A DNA stretch of 64,000 bases from DAIOEK01 sp963708715 (GTDB lineage Bacteria > Chloroflexota > Anaerolineae > Anaerolineales > Anaerolineaceae), in NCBI GenBank assembly GCA_963708715.1, contig CAVPSU010000001.1, positions 1,302,001 to 1,366,000 of the forward strand. Reading direction: 5' to 3'. This document shows positions 7,306-16,080 of the stretch, one piece after another. How positions within the stretch are numbered: position 1 is the first letter of the stretch; each line of letters opens with the position of its first letter. Made by a program: the position numbers and the translations under genes. The notes under the pieces are model-generated. The model was not told the DNA's origin, did no database searches, and saw nothing but the letters and a program-made list of their open reading frames with translations.

Positions 7306-10300
7306 TTAATGCCGACGGCGTTTCTTTTTAGCCGGAGCGTCCTGGTTTGGTTCTGAAACAGGCATAACGACAGCACCGTTTTGCGTGACGGGCAAAGCCT
7401 GTTGTTCCGCTTCAGGAACCGCCACCCTTGGACGGTAATTGAACATCCGGCTGATAACTCCGGCTCGGATGTCGCTCAGGAGTTGGGTGAATAATTCAGA
7501 TGCACGACCTTTGTATTGCACCAGTGGATCTCTCTGAGCATACGCTTCCAGACCGATCGAAACGCGGAGAGCCTCAACCCTGGTCAGGTAATCCACCCAT
7601 AATTCCGAGATCACGCTCAGGAGGAGTTGGCGGTATATGTTGTTCATCACGTTGGCACCTAACACCTTGCGTGCTGAATCTTGATGCTGCTTTGGCCAGT
7701 CGTTCATGGGGAGATTTGCCAGATCGTTCGCTTCCTCTTCGCCTATCTCTTCACCCAGTTTCTTGATCAGCCAATCTGCGGGAACCCCTTCGATTTGGCG
7801 CAAGCGATTCCATTCGCTATTGCCCCATAATTCTGCGTTTGCCTGTCGCGCGCCATCTAGGTGTTCCAATACATCCTGGGTCACATACGTCGATTCACGG
7901 TCAGCCAGGTCTTTCGCCGCCAGGTAGACGTAGCGGAGACGGGTGGTTCGTTGCCAAACCTGCCGGTGGGTCTTTTGATCAAAGACCATGCGCGAACCCT
8001 GGGACATATAACCTAATAATTGGACAACCAGGTTTTCTGTGATCGGCTGGTTTCCCAACTTCTCAAATACCGTATCCAGTTCTTTTGCGATCTGCCCCTG
8101 GGAACCGAATAATCGTTCCTGGTTTTTCCGGAAGAGGACATCCAGTTCCTGCATCATGTCACCGGAGATGCTGTTCCAGTCCGCCTGCTGATATTGGGCG
8201 GGTTTCATTGATAGACCTTCTTCCAACCTGCGCTCGAATGCACCTACCAGACGGGTAACCGTCAGACCGGTTAGAATGGCATGGATTTGATCTTCAATTT
8301 CTTCTTTCACAGATCTTGGATCGGTACTCAGCCGTCTGAGTTGTTCGTTGTTCAACCGGATGGGTAATCGGACCGCACTGTTCAATTCATCCACAATCTC
8401 TTGAGGGCGGCGGGGTTCCATTTCTTCCGCATCAGATAAGCCTTCCAGGAAAGTATCAAGACCTTCCTGGCGTTCTGCGATTTGCATCTTGAGCGTCTCT
8501 TCGGACTTGTCGATCAATTCGCGGGCTGCTTCCATTAAATGACTCTGCTCCGCTTCGTATGCCCTTTCCGCGAGCTCGAGCAGGGTTTGGCGGAGTCGTT
8601 CTCGATCTTCATCGATATGAATAGATTCCAATAATAAGCGCTGAGTATAGTTTGGGTAGAAGTTTTGTTCGGTGATCACGGGCGGCTGGATATCTTCCAG
8701 ATATGCCAGAAGTTTCCACGGTCCTTCCAGATCGTTGAATGACTCTGGGATTCGTCGGGTCAATTCGGTATGCAGCATATCCACTACATCGGAGGCGAGT
8801 TCTTCCTTGGTAAAGACCATGTCCCGTTGGGAATAGATCCTCTCACGTTGTGTATTAAGGACATCATCATATTCAAGTAGATGTTTCCGAACGTCAAAAT
8901 TCGCACCTTCCACCCTGGTCTGCGACTGTTCGACCAATCGTCCGACGATTCCACTCTCAATTGGAATGGACTCGTCAAAACGCAGTCGGGACATCAGATC
9001 TTCCACCTGTCCACCGCCAAACAATCTCATCAACTCATCCTGAAGGGAAAGATAGAACCGCGATGATCCGGGGTCACCCTGTCGTGCGGCGCGACCTCGC
9101 AACTGATTATCGATACGCCGGGCTTCGTGTCTCTCGGAGCCGATCACATGAAGTCCGCCCAATTCACGAACAAGCTCCATGTTTTCCATATACCCCAGAA
9201 ACATCTGAACGCCGCCCTCATAGATACTAAATTCATCAGTGGGTATCTTCTGTAGGGAAATATGTCGTTCGGTGAGGGTCATATCAAAGGGGTTAGCGTA
9301 ACCGGCGCGCTTCAATACCCGGTTGACGTCATTCATGATGTTGTCATTGAGCTCGCCGCCCAATTTGATATCCACACCACGACCAGCCATATTGGTGGCA
9401 ATGGTCACAGCGCCAAACGCACCAGCCTGCGCAATGATCTTGGATTCCTCATCATGTTTTTTCGCGTTCAACACTTGATGAGGAACACCTGCTTGCATCA
9501 CCTGCGCCAGGCGATCCGAGTCTTGTTCGCGCAGTTCCAGGATCGTGATCAATCGATTCAAGTTCTCCGGATCTTCGGGATTGAAAGAGATCCCCAACTC
9601 GCGCGCCAACTGACGCATTTTTACGATGTCCAGATCTTCCACTGCCTTATTCAGGTAAATCAGCTCCTGAATTTCCTGCTCTGATCCTTTATCCTTGTGC
9701 TGTTCGAGCCAAACCGTGCGCAATAGTTGAGTTTGCATCAACCGTCGGACCGATTCGGCATGCAAACGATAGCTCAAGTTTTGCGAATGTTCCACACTGG
9801 TCGTTCCAACCAACTGCGGGCGACCCATTACGTGATATTTGATGATTTCGAGAGAAATGGCACGCGTTTTGGCTTCTTCGGTCCGGTACACCACGTCTGG
9901 AAAATCTTTTCTGCGCCAATAGACCGGCAGCTTTTCCAGATCAGACGTCCGCGCAAAATAGCTGTATTTATACCCACGCTCATCCTTGGTGGTGATTTCC
10001 TCCAGTGGACTATGGTCACGGGTAGCTATATACTCCAGATTTGTTGGAATTGGAAGAACATCCAATTTATAAATTTTGTTGAATTCTTCGGATTCCGTCA
10101 GGGCAGTACCAGTCATTCCGGCTAACTTTTTATACATGCGGAAGTAATTCTGAAGTGTGATGGTGGCATAAGTCACGTTCTCAGGCTCCACCTTCACCCC
10201 TTCTTTGGCTTCAACAGCCTGGTGCAGTCCATCCGACCAGCGCCTGCCTGGCATCAACCGTCCGGTAAATTCGTCGACAATGACCACCTTGCCAGCCTGT

Positions 10301-11322
10301 ACCAGATAATCCTTATTACGTTTGAATAAAAATTGGGCTTTTAATGATTGTTCAAGGTAGCCCATCAAGCGAGCCTGCTCTGGAGTAAGCTCTTCCGGTC
10401 GGTCCGGGTCGCGCAAACTGGTGCCGACCAATTGCTCGGCGTGCATTTCGCCAATTTCGGTTAAAGAGACTGTCCTATCCTTTTCTTCGACCTCGTAGTC
10501 TTCCTGATTTAGCTGTCGAACAACCTGAGACATTTTGACATACCATTCGGTATCTTCAGACGCAGGTCCAGAAATGATCAACGGGGTTCTGGCTTCATCG
10601 ATCAGGATGTTATCCACTTCATCCACAATGGAGTAATGGTGACCCCGTTGAACCCGGTCTTCCAAACGCATGGTGGTGTTATCTCGAAGGTAGTCGAAGC
10701 CGAATTCGGAGTTGGTGCCGTACGTAATGTCAGCGGCATACGCTTCCTGCCGCGGGACCAGCTGAAGTTGATTTTGATCCTCATGCGGGGATGTTTTTTC
10801 CAGGTCCACGATAAAAGCCAATCGTCCATTTTCGGTGCGGGATGCCATTTGCAGGACGCCAACCGATAAACCCAGCAGGTTGTATATCGGCGCCATCCAA
10901 CGAGCATCACGGCGCGCCAGGTAATCGTTCACAGTGACCAGGTGGGTTCCTTTTCCTTCCAATGCATTCAGATAAAGGGGCAACGTGGCGACAAGGGTTT
11001 TTCCTTCGCCGGTGCGCATCTCTGCGATCTTTCCTTCATGTAAGGTGATACCGCCGATCATCTGAACATCATAATGCCGCAAGCCGATGGTTCGTTTACT
11101 GGCTTCCCTGACAGCCGCGAACGCCTCGGGCAGGATTTCGCCCAACGTTTCATCGTCTGCCAATCGTTGACGAAATTCTATCGTTTTGTTCTTCAATTCC
11201 TCATCGGAGAGTTGTTCATACGTGGATTCCAGCTCATTGATCTGGCCTACAATGAGGGTCATCCGGTCTATTGCCTTTTTGTTTGGGTCACCGCCGAGCA
11301 CGCGGAAAATATTCTGAAACAT
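7306..11322 (-). CDS. secA: Preprotein translocase ATPase SecA, unusually long (1338 aa)
   Basis: The motor of the Sec export channel. Walker A is EMRTGEGKTLV (about residues 102-112), the DEAD-like box is VDEVDNILIDEA (about 233-244), and NMAGRGVDIKLGG marks NBD2. Typical SecA is 800-950 residues. Extra length comes from about 30 residues before AYAADITYGTN, about 35 before VVYRTEEAK, about 88 between SYRLH and AGVPHQVLNAK in NBD2, and a long helical C-terminal half. The tail ends in a basic KKKRRRH and has no SEC-C zinc motif. ATG 11322 is chosen because MFQNIFRVLGG matches the family N-terminus and AGAGGACG precedes it; longer in-frame sequence upstream lies in the promoter. Confidence 0.95.
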   Translation of the reverse strand: MFQNIFRVLGGDPNKKAIDRMTLIVGQINELESTYEQLSDEELKNKTIEFRQRLADDETLGEILPEAFAAVREASKRTIGLRHYDVQMIGGITLHEGKIAEMRTGEGKTLVATLPLYLNALEGKGTHLVTVNDYLARRDARWMAPIYNLLGLSVGVLQMASRTENGRLAFIVDLEKTSPHEDQNQLQLVPRQEAYAADITYGTNSEFGFDYLRDNTTMRLEDRVQRGHHYSIVDEVDNILIDEARTPLIISGPASEDTEWYVKMSQVVRQLNQEDYEVEEKDRTVSLTEIGEMHAEQLVGTSLRDPDRPEELTPEQARLMGYLEQSLKAQFLFKRNKDYLVQAGKVVIVDEFTGRLMPGRRWSDGLHQAVEAKEGVKVEPENVTYATITLQNYFRMYKKLAGMTGTALTESEEFNKIYKLDVLPIPTNLEYIATRDHSPLEEITTKDERGYKYSYFARTSDLEKLPVYWRRKDFPDVVYRTEEAKTRAISLEIIKYHVMGRPQLVGTTSVEHSQNLSYRLHAESVRRLMQTQLLRTVWLEQHKDKGSEQEIQELIYLNKAVEDLDIVKMRQLARELGISFNPEDPENLNRLITILELREQDSDRLAQVMQAGVPHQVLNAKKHDEESKIIAQAGAFGAVTIATNMAGRGVDIKLGGELNDNIMNDVNRVLKRAGYANPFDMTLTERHISLQKIPTDEFSIYEGGVQMFLGYMENMELVRELGGLHVIGSERHEARRIDNQLRGRAARQGDPGSSRFYLSLQDELMRLFGGGQVEDLMSRLRFDESIPIESGIVGRLVEQSQTRVEGANFDVRKHLLEYDDVLNTQRERIYSQRDMVFTKEELASDVVDMLHTELTRRIPESFNDLEGPWKLLAYLEDIQPPVITEQNFYPNYTQRLLLESIHIDEDRERLRQTLLELAERAYEAEQSHLMEAARELIDKSEETLKMQIAERQEGLDTFLEGLSDAEEMEPRRPQEIVDELNSAVRLPIRLNNEQLRRLSTDPRSVKEEIEDQIHAILTGLTVTRLVGAFERRLEEGLSMKPAQYQQADWNSISGDMMQELDVLFRKNQERLFGSQGQIAKELDTVFEKLGNQPITENLVVQLLGYMSQGSRMVFDQKTHRQVWQRTTRLRYVYLAAKDLADRESTYVTQDVLEHLDGARQANAELWGNSEWNRLRQIEGVPADWLIKKLGEEIGEEEANDLANLPMNDWPKQHQDSARKVLGANVMNNIYRQLLLSVISELWVDYLTRVEALRVSIGLEAYAQRDPLVQYKGRASELFTQLLSDIRAGVISRMFNYRPRVAVPEAEQQALPVTQNGAVVMPVSEPNQDAPAKKKRRRH

Positions 11323-11355
11323 GGATCGTCCTCTTCTTCTAAGTTTACTGGAAGG

Positions 11356-11361
11356 ATTATA
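11356..11361 (-). promoter_or_regulatory. secA extended -10 promoter
   Basis: On the minus strand TGCTATAAT gives a consensus TATAAT (complement of 11356-11361) with the extended TGn element, 33 bp before the secA ATG. No good -35 is visible. Confidence 0.6.
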
Positions 11362-11514
11362 GCATAAGGGTTCGGGCATTTTTTACGGTTGTAAGGCGAT
11401 AGTACGAGTCGCACACTGTCCATCCGTCCGGATCATTTATCGATTGCCTTTCCCACGAGAACACAGTACGTAAACTTCAATTAGGAGAATCTGATTAATT
11501 TCAATCGGCATTTC

Positions 11515-11543
11515 TTGACGCTCCGACAGCCTTGTGCTATCCT
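11515..11543 (+). promoter_or_regulatory. Sigma70-type promoter of the LysM lipoprotein gene
   Basis: TTGACG (11515-11520), a 17-bp spacer and TATCCT (11538-11543), placing the start site about 50 nt before the ATG. The secA-lipoprotein intergenic stretch 11323-11602 holds these two divergent promoters and nothing else that I recognise. Confidence 0.6.
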
Positions 11544-11602
11544 CGTTACACGTATGATCCGAAATCGCCCATCGTTCAGGTGGATCAGGAGAACAATCCT
11601 AT

Positions 11603-12283
11603 ATGGAATTTCGCTTTGCCAGGCAACTGTGTGCCGTTCTGATTTACCTTGGGTTGCTTACAGGCTGTGAACGTTCGGCATCGGTCGCGCCCATCGCAAC
11701 AGAACAAGTCAATTTTGTAACAATCACCTCAAATCCTGCCCAATTAACAATCGCACAGACACAAACCATGGCATCCAGCATCCAACTGAATGCTGTACCG
11801 ACTTCTGGTTTGCCAAACACGGGGTCTCCTACCATCCAATCGGAGATGGAAGTAAGCTTAACTCCGGTTGAGATCGTCGTCACCACGACCCCAACCTCTT
11901 CCACGGATATTCAATCAACATTGATCTCTGTTCCCACCCTTAGAGTACCGGTCTCTTATGTGCTGAAGGAATACGAAAGTCCGTATTGCATTGCCCGCCG
12001 GTTCAATCTCGATATTGGTGAATTTTTAAGCACAAACAGGCTGACCACTGAATCGCGTCCACCAATGGGCACCACCCTGTACACCCCTGGAACCGGGCAT
12101 CGTTGGTCTTCTGGTGATCGTTCCCTACTTCTTCACCCAACCAGCTATACCGTAAAAGCCGGCGACACTCTATCCAAAGTCGCCTGTCTGTACGGAGATG
12201 TTTCCCCGGAAGCAATTATCATCGTCAACAACCTTCAGGAACCATATAAATTAACCTCAGGTCAATTACTACAAATACCCTGA
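11603..12283 (+). CDS. LysM-domain lipoprotein
   Basis: A 226-residue exported protein. The N-terminus is a lipoprotein signal with the lipobox LLTGC, cysteine at about residue 22. A low-complexity Thr/Ser/Pro spacer (about 25-115) follows, then two LysM-like units: a divergent one beginning SYVLKEYESPYCIARRFN (about 118-165) and a clear one beginning SYTVKAGDTLSKVACLYG and ending LTSGQLLQIP at the C-terminus. LysM units bind peptidoglycan or chitin-type glycans, so this is likely a surface-anchored wall-binding protein. It lacks a catalytic domain. GGAG lies about 11 nt before the ATG. Confidence 0.8.
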   Translation: MEFRFARQLCAVLIYLGLLTGCERSASVAPIATEQVNFVTITSNPAQLTIAQTQTMASSIQLNAVPTSGLPNTGSPTIQSEMEVSLTPVEIVVTTTPTSSTDIQSTLISVPTLRVPVSYVLKEYESPYCIARRFNLDIGEFLSTNRLTTESRPPMGTTLYTPGTGHRWSSGDRSLLLHPTSYTVKAGDTLSKVACLYGDVSPEAIIIVNNLQEPYKLTSGQLLQIP

Positions 12284-12313
12284 CCTTAAACAACAGGAAA
12301 GCGAGATAACCAA

Positions 12314-12856
12314 ATGCCCAGTCAGATCCGAAAATTCACACGCCAGAAATCTGAAGTCGCATTTCAAGGGCATGCGTTCAAACTCCGCCAGGATTATCTC
12401 CGTACTCCCGATGGGCGAAATGTCATCTATGAGATCGTTGAGCATCCAGGAGCCGTTACCATTGTCCCGGTTGACGAGGATCGCCGGATATTATTTATCA
12501 AACAATACCGTCCTGCCACCGGGGAGGTCCTGCTTGAACTACCCGCAGGTACCTTGAAACCTGGTGAAGATCCGCTGGATTGCGCTTCACGCGAAGTACG
12601 AGAAGAGACCGGCATGGCGGCTAATCAGTTGGATCACATTGGAGAGCTCTGGCTTGCACCCGGGTATTCCACCGAGTACCTGCATTTCTATCTCGCCACC
12701 GGATTATATGAATCCCCCCTGGAACAGGACGAGGATGAATTCATTGAAGTGGAACGGATCACCTATGAAGATGCCCTTGAGATGGTCGCCCGAGGCGAGA
12801 TCAAAGATGGCAAAACTCTAGCCGGATTGTTGATGTTGCGAAATATTCTAGGGTAA
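12314..12856 (+). CDS. Nudix hydrolase, ADP-ribose pyrophosphatase type
   Basis: A 180-residue Nudix protein. The Nudix box GX5EX7REUXEEXGU is complete: it begins GTLKPGEDPLD and ends REVREETGM (about residues 79-101). The preceding LFIKQYRPATGEVLLELPAG segment is characteristic of the ADP-ribose/NudF branch, which hydrolyses ADP-ribose to AMP and ribose-5-phosphate. It begins 30 bp after the LysM gene on the same strand. Substrate assignment is from family resemblance only. Confidence 0.88.
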   Translation: MPSQIRKFTRQKSEVAFQGHAFKLRQDYLRTPDGRNVIYEIVEHPGAVTIVPVDEDRRILFIKQYRPATGEVLLELPAGTLKPGEDPLDCASREVREETGMAANQLDHIGELWLAPGYSTEYLHFYLATGLYESPLEQDEDEFIEVERITYEDALEMVARGEIKDGKTLAGLLMLRNILG

Positions 12857-13123
12857 GTCTTGTTGTTGGGTTACGGGCACTCGCCCTCATACTAGCGTGT
12901 ACTTCGAGTACCCGTACTAATAGTGACGTCCTCTACTAAACCCACAGATGACCGAACTGACATTAAGTAATAGTCCACCTTGGTATGAGGATGGCTACAT
13001 AATTGAACACTTTAATACGAGTTTATCAATACCATACTATATTTTGTATCCACATAGATTATTTCCAGGATAATTTTTCAGAAGATCATCTCATCGCAGA
13101 GCAAAATAAAAGAGAATTTAAAT
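12857..13123. other. Intergenic stretch, no gene seen
   Basis: About 270 bp. It holds a small palindrome GTACTTCGAGTAC near 12899 inside a larger ACGGG...CCCGT inverted arrangement, then AT-rich sequence. I see no U-run and no recognisable RNA. Confidence 0.4.
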
Positions 13124-13674
13124 ATGAAAATGTCAAAACAAATCCTGATCGCATTTTTTGCATAATGGTACTATTGCTGAGCACATGCTCTGCAAGCGGC
13201 AAACCCACGGCACCCGAAGCTGTGTCCATAGCTGCAAAGGACATCTGGGATTATCACACCTGGTCAGAGGACCTCGGTAGGAATATGTGGAGCGGCGGCG
13301 GTTGGTATATAGTTGAGGCTGATAAGACAAAAGAATTCTCGATCACCGACGGGGAGGAAGGCAAAGTTCCCGCTAATCTCAACGTTTTAATGAGCATGGG
13401 AATGAGCAATTATCCGGGCAAAGCTTGGTGTTTGAATTTTGAACCCACCCTCTATTTTGGGTATGGTACGGACTCTGACGAAATGCTTCCAACTAAAAAC
13501 TTTCTGATGTGTGAATAATCTCAAGATCAATGGACGGAACTTGGTGCAGTATGGTAGGCGCGCTGGGTAAATTTCCTTTATCCTCCAAATACCTACATGA
13601 ATGGCGTGGCTTTTTACATGGGCGTCACGAAACCCATGATTGAAAAGATGGGTTGCACTAATTGGCAGGAGTGA
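13124..13674 (+). pseudogene. Decayed lipoprotein gene (one frameshift, two stops)
   Basis: ATG 13124 starts MKMSKQILIAFF, a lipoprotein signal start, but that frame stops at once. Adding one T to the T6 run at 13154-13159 joins it to FCIMVLLLSTCSASG, giving a complete signal with lipobox LSTC. The second frame runs on through DIWDYHTWSEDLGRNMW to TAA at 13516, then TAG at 13555, and in the same frame continues as ARWVNFLYPPNTYMNGVAFY to TGA 13674. So one shift and two in-frame stops interrupt an otherwise coherent protein of roughly 180 residues. I do not recognise its family. Confidence 0.7.
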
Positions 13675-13741
13675 GGTTGTAAAGATCATTTGATTGGTTT
13701 TGCACCCTGCCCGCCGGCAAAACCATACGCAAGACGCTTAA

Positions 13742-13771
13742 TTGACAAATCCAGTCTTTTTCAGGTATAAT
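13742..13771 (+). promoter_or_regulatory. Consensus promoter of rpsU-infA
   Basis: Perfect TTGACA (13742-13747) and TATAAT (13766-13771) with an 18-bp spacer. The predicted start near 13778 gives a leader of about 168 nt before rpsU. Confidence 0.85.
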
Positions 13772-13824
13772 CAGTACGATTTATCCTCGTCATTTTGCGC
13801 AAGCAGAATGAACAATAGATTGTA

Positions 13825-13914
13825 ATGGAGGACGTAGCGATTTCTTCCAGGTATATGTTGCGAATGCAGATGAAGCCTCGGTCGGAAATCCATATGCCCG
13901 CCGAGGTTTTTTGA
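13825..13914 (+). other. Possible 29-codon leader reading frame in the rpsU leader
   Basis: An ATG at 13825 opens a frame of 29 codons that ends with TGA inside the U-run of the leader terminator, so translation would cross the hairpin. It has no well-placed Shine-Dalgarno, and the amino acids show no runs of one residue, so a coding role is doubtful. Confidence 0.25.
13876..13912 (+). terminator. Terminator-like hairpin inside the rpsU leader (candidate attenuator)
   Basis: CCTCGG plus CGG (13876-13885, one bulged T) pairs with CCGCCGAGG (13898-13906), followed at once by TTTTTT (13907-13912). It lies between the consensus promoter and rpsU, 33 bp before the ATG, so transcripts must read through it to express S21 and IF-1. 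Confidence 0.75.
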
Positions 13915-13945
13915 CGCAGTCCCCCTGGAAGGGAGGTGAGACAAC

Positions 13946-14152
13946 ATGGCTTCCGTCGTTTTACGCCCCAACGAATCTCAGGATTCACTCCTGCGACGTT
14001 TCCGTAAAAAAGTAGTGAAAAGTGGTGTATTAAGCACTGTACGCCGAAAGCGCTGGTTCATTTCCAAGAGTGAGCTTCGCCGTATTGAAAAGAAAAAAGC
14101 TGCCCGCCGTATGCGCAGGCGCTCGTTCACCAAATCGATTGACGTGGTTTAG
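13946..14152 (+). CDS. rpsU: 30S ribosomal protein S21
   Basis: A 68-residue, highly basic protein with the S21 pattern: VVLRPNESQDSLLRRFRKKV at the start and a Lys/Arg-rich helix (RRIEKKKAARRMRRRS) near the end. S21 binds the 30S head and platform near the anti-Shine-Dalgarno of 16S rRNA and helps initiation. GGGAGGTGAG precedes the ATG at good spacing. It is followed after 23 bp by infA, so the pair forms a translation-initiation operon behind one strong promoter and a leader terminator. Confidence 0.92.
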   Translation: MASVVLRPNESQDSLLRRFRKKVVKSGVLSTVRRKRWFISKSELRRIEKKKAARRMRRRSFTKSIDVV

Positions 14153-14175
14153 TTCAAACCTGTTCTGAGGTGAGT

Positions 14176-14436
14176 ATGGCAAAAGAAGAAGATAAGATAC
14201 AGGTAGACGGCCGAATTGTCGAAGCCCTTCCCGGCACTCAATTTAGAGTCCGCCTGGAAAATGGTCACGAAGTATTGGCGTACCTGTCCGGTCGAATGCG
14301 GAAATACTATATCCGCATCTTATTGGGAGATCACGTACGCGTGGAGATGTCTCCTTATGACCTGACCCGCGGAAGAATCGTCTACCGTGCCAGAAGACCC
14401 AATGAACCGATCGCCGATGAAGAAGTAGTTGCATAA
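14176..14436 (+). CDS. infA: Translation initiation factor IF-1
   Basis: An 86-residue OB-fold protein: IQVDGRIVEALPGTQFRVRL, then NGHEVLAYLSGRMRKYYIRI and GDHVRVEMSPYDLTRGRIVY are the standard IF-1 strands. It binds the 30S A site with IF-2 and IF-3 during initiation. Normal length is about 72; the extra residues are an acidic tail (PNEPIADEEVVA). ATG 14176 is used because GAGGTGAGT precedes it; the GTG six bases earlier overlaps that site. The gene ends at a strong terminator. Confidence 0.93.
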   Translation: MAKEEDKIQVDGRIVEALPGTQFRVRLENGHEVLAYLSGRMRKYYIRILLGDHVRVEMSPYDLTRGRIVYRARRPNEPIADEEVVA

Positions 14437-14440
14437 ATAA

Positions 14441-14468
14441 TTGCCCCCGTTTATCGGGGGCAATTTTA
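14441..14468 (+). terminator. Intrinsic terminator after infA
   Basis: TTGCCCCCG (14441-14449) pairs with CGGGGGCAA (14455-14463) around a 5-nt loop and is followed by TTTTAT. It closes the rpsU-infA operon. Confidence 0.92.
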
Positions 14469-14532
14469 TACCTTTACCCAACCCCTTGTAATCCTTCCGC
14501 TAAAAGACTATAAAAGAATTAGGAGGCGGGTG

Positions 14533-16032
14533 ATGCGTAATAGGTCAACCAATCCTATTATTTATGAAATAAACACCGTTGTTTGGTTACATGAACTGGC
14601 AAGTCAGCTTGGGCGGACAGTTACATTAGCCGATATTCCCGATTCATACTGGGCTGACCTGGTAAAAATCGGCTTCGACGCTGTCTGGCTAATGGGGGTA
14701 TGGGAACGAAGTCCGGAGAGTATCCGGGTATCAACTGAAAATCAAAACTTACAAAACGAGTTTGTTTCGGCTTTGCCGGACTTTACACCTGAAGATAATA
14801 TCGGATCTGCTTATGCGATCCACCAATATCAGGTGGATTCGCGACTGGGTGGAAACGAGGCTTTGCTCACCCTGCACGAACAACTCCATGCCCATAATCT
14901 CAAGCTGATTTTGGACTTCGTTCCAAACCATGTAGCACGAGATCATCCCTGGATCACTGAGCACCCGGAGTACTTCATCCAGGGTTCGGCAGCAGATCTA
15001 TTGGGGTCCAGCGGAGCCTATTTTGAATCCAATCAGCGTGTCTTTGCCTTTGGGAAGGACCCCTTCTTCCCGCCCTGGCAAGATACGGCACAACTAAATA
15101 TTTTCCACATTGGGTCTCGTCTGGCAGCAGCGAAGATCCTGGATGAATTGGGTAACCTTTGCGATGGTGTCCGCTGCGATATGGCTATGTTGTGCTTAAA
15201 TCGCATCTTTGCCCAATCGTGGAGCGACCTTGCCGGTGATATTCCTGAACAGGAATACTGGAAAGATGTCATCTCTGCAATTCATTTACAACATCCAGGT
15301 TTTCTTTTCCTGGCTGAGGCGTATTGGAATACCGAAAACGAATTACTCCAACTGGGTTTTGACGCTTGCTACGATAAGGTCCTGTATGACAGTCTACTCA
15401 AGGGCACAGCTAGTGACGTCATAAACAGGTTATCCACCACATCCCCACCACCGGGCAACTTGATTCATTTCATTGAAAATCACGATGAATCACGTGCCAG
15501 AAATGGGTTTACTCCACGCAAGGAAGTATTGGGAGCCATTACCATTGCCACCACTCCTGGCTACCGACTAATCCATGAAGGTCAGATGGAAGGAAGAAGG
15601 GTTCGGATACCGGTATTTTTATCCCGGCGTCCGAAAGAGGGACAACACCCCGAACGACAAGCGTTTTATCGTACGTTGTTGCGAATTGCCTCTTCCCGAT
15701 TATGCCAGGATGGTGAGTGGCAAATAGGTTCCCTATCCGGCTGGGAAGATAATCAAACCTACCTCAACCTCGTATCATGGACCTGGCGCCACCAGGCGGA
15801 AATTCTGATCGTCGTCCAGAATTATTCGGACCAACCCGGACAAGGTACTCTTCATCTTCCCTGGGAAGACCTCCCAGGGCACCAATGGAAGCTGGTTGAT
15901 CTTCTGAAGGGAACGATATATCACCGAGACGGAGACGGTCTCACCCGGGATGGATTATTTGTAGATCTGCCTGAGTGGGATTTTCATTTACTCTGGTGTA
16001 CACCGGTGGATAAGACAGTCGCAATGGAATAA
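14533..16032 (+). CDS. Alpha-amylase family (GH13) enzyme
   Basis: A 499-residue protein with no signal peptide, so cytosolic. The four GH13 regions are present: DFVPNH (region I), GVRCDMA with the nucleophile Asp (region II), FLAEAYW with the acid/base Glu (region III) and FIENHDE with the transition-state Asp (region IV). The C-terminal 100 residues look like a beta-sandwich domain C. It should act on alpha-glucosidic bonds, for example in glycogen or maltodextrin; exact specificity is not readable. AGGAGG lies 6 nt before ATG 14533, and the nearby GTG is rejected on spacing. glgC, another glycogen-related gene, is about 26 kb away. Confidence 0.85.
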   Translation: MRNRSTNPIIYEINTVVWLHELASQLGRTVTLADIPDSYWADLVKIGFDAVWLMGVWERSPESIRVSTENQNLQNEFVSALPDFTPEDNIGSAYAIHQYQVDSRLGGNEALLTLHEQLHAHNLKLILDFVPNHVARDHPWITEHPEYFIQGSAADLLGSSGAYFESNQRVFAFGKDPFFPPWQDTAQLNIFHIGSRLAAAKILDELGNLCDGVRCDMAMLCLNRIFAQSWSDLAGDIPEQEYWKDVISAIHLQHPGFLFLAEAYWNTENELLQLGFDACYDKVLYDSLLKGTASDVINRLSTTSPPPGNLIHFIENHDESRARNGFTPRKEVLGAITIATTPGYRLIHEGQMEGRRVRIPVFLSRRPKEGQHPERQAFYRTLLRIASSRLCQDGEWQIGSLSGWEDNQTYLNLVSWTWRHQAEILIVVQNYSDQPGQGTLHLPWEDLPGHQWKLVDLLKGTIYHRDGDGLTRDGLFVDLPEWDFHLLWCTPVDKTVAME

Positions 16033-16080
16033 CGCAACCAAACGCTCAATTTGGCGTATTAACAATTGGAGGAAAATACC

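Noticed and set aside
12857..13002. Possible structured RNA in the gap after the Nudix gene
   Set aside because: Only short, unconvincing inverted repeats and no terminator or promoter are visible.
13003..13123. Longer N-terminus for the decayed lipoprotein starting at 13003
   Set aside because: The upstream residues do not resemble a signal peptide, while the frame from 13124 gives a clean one once the T-run is corrected.
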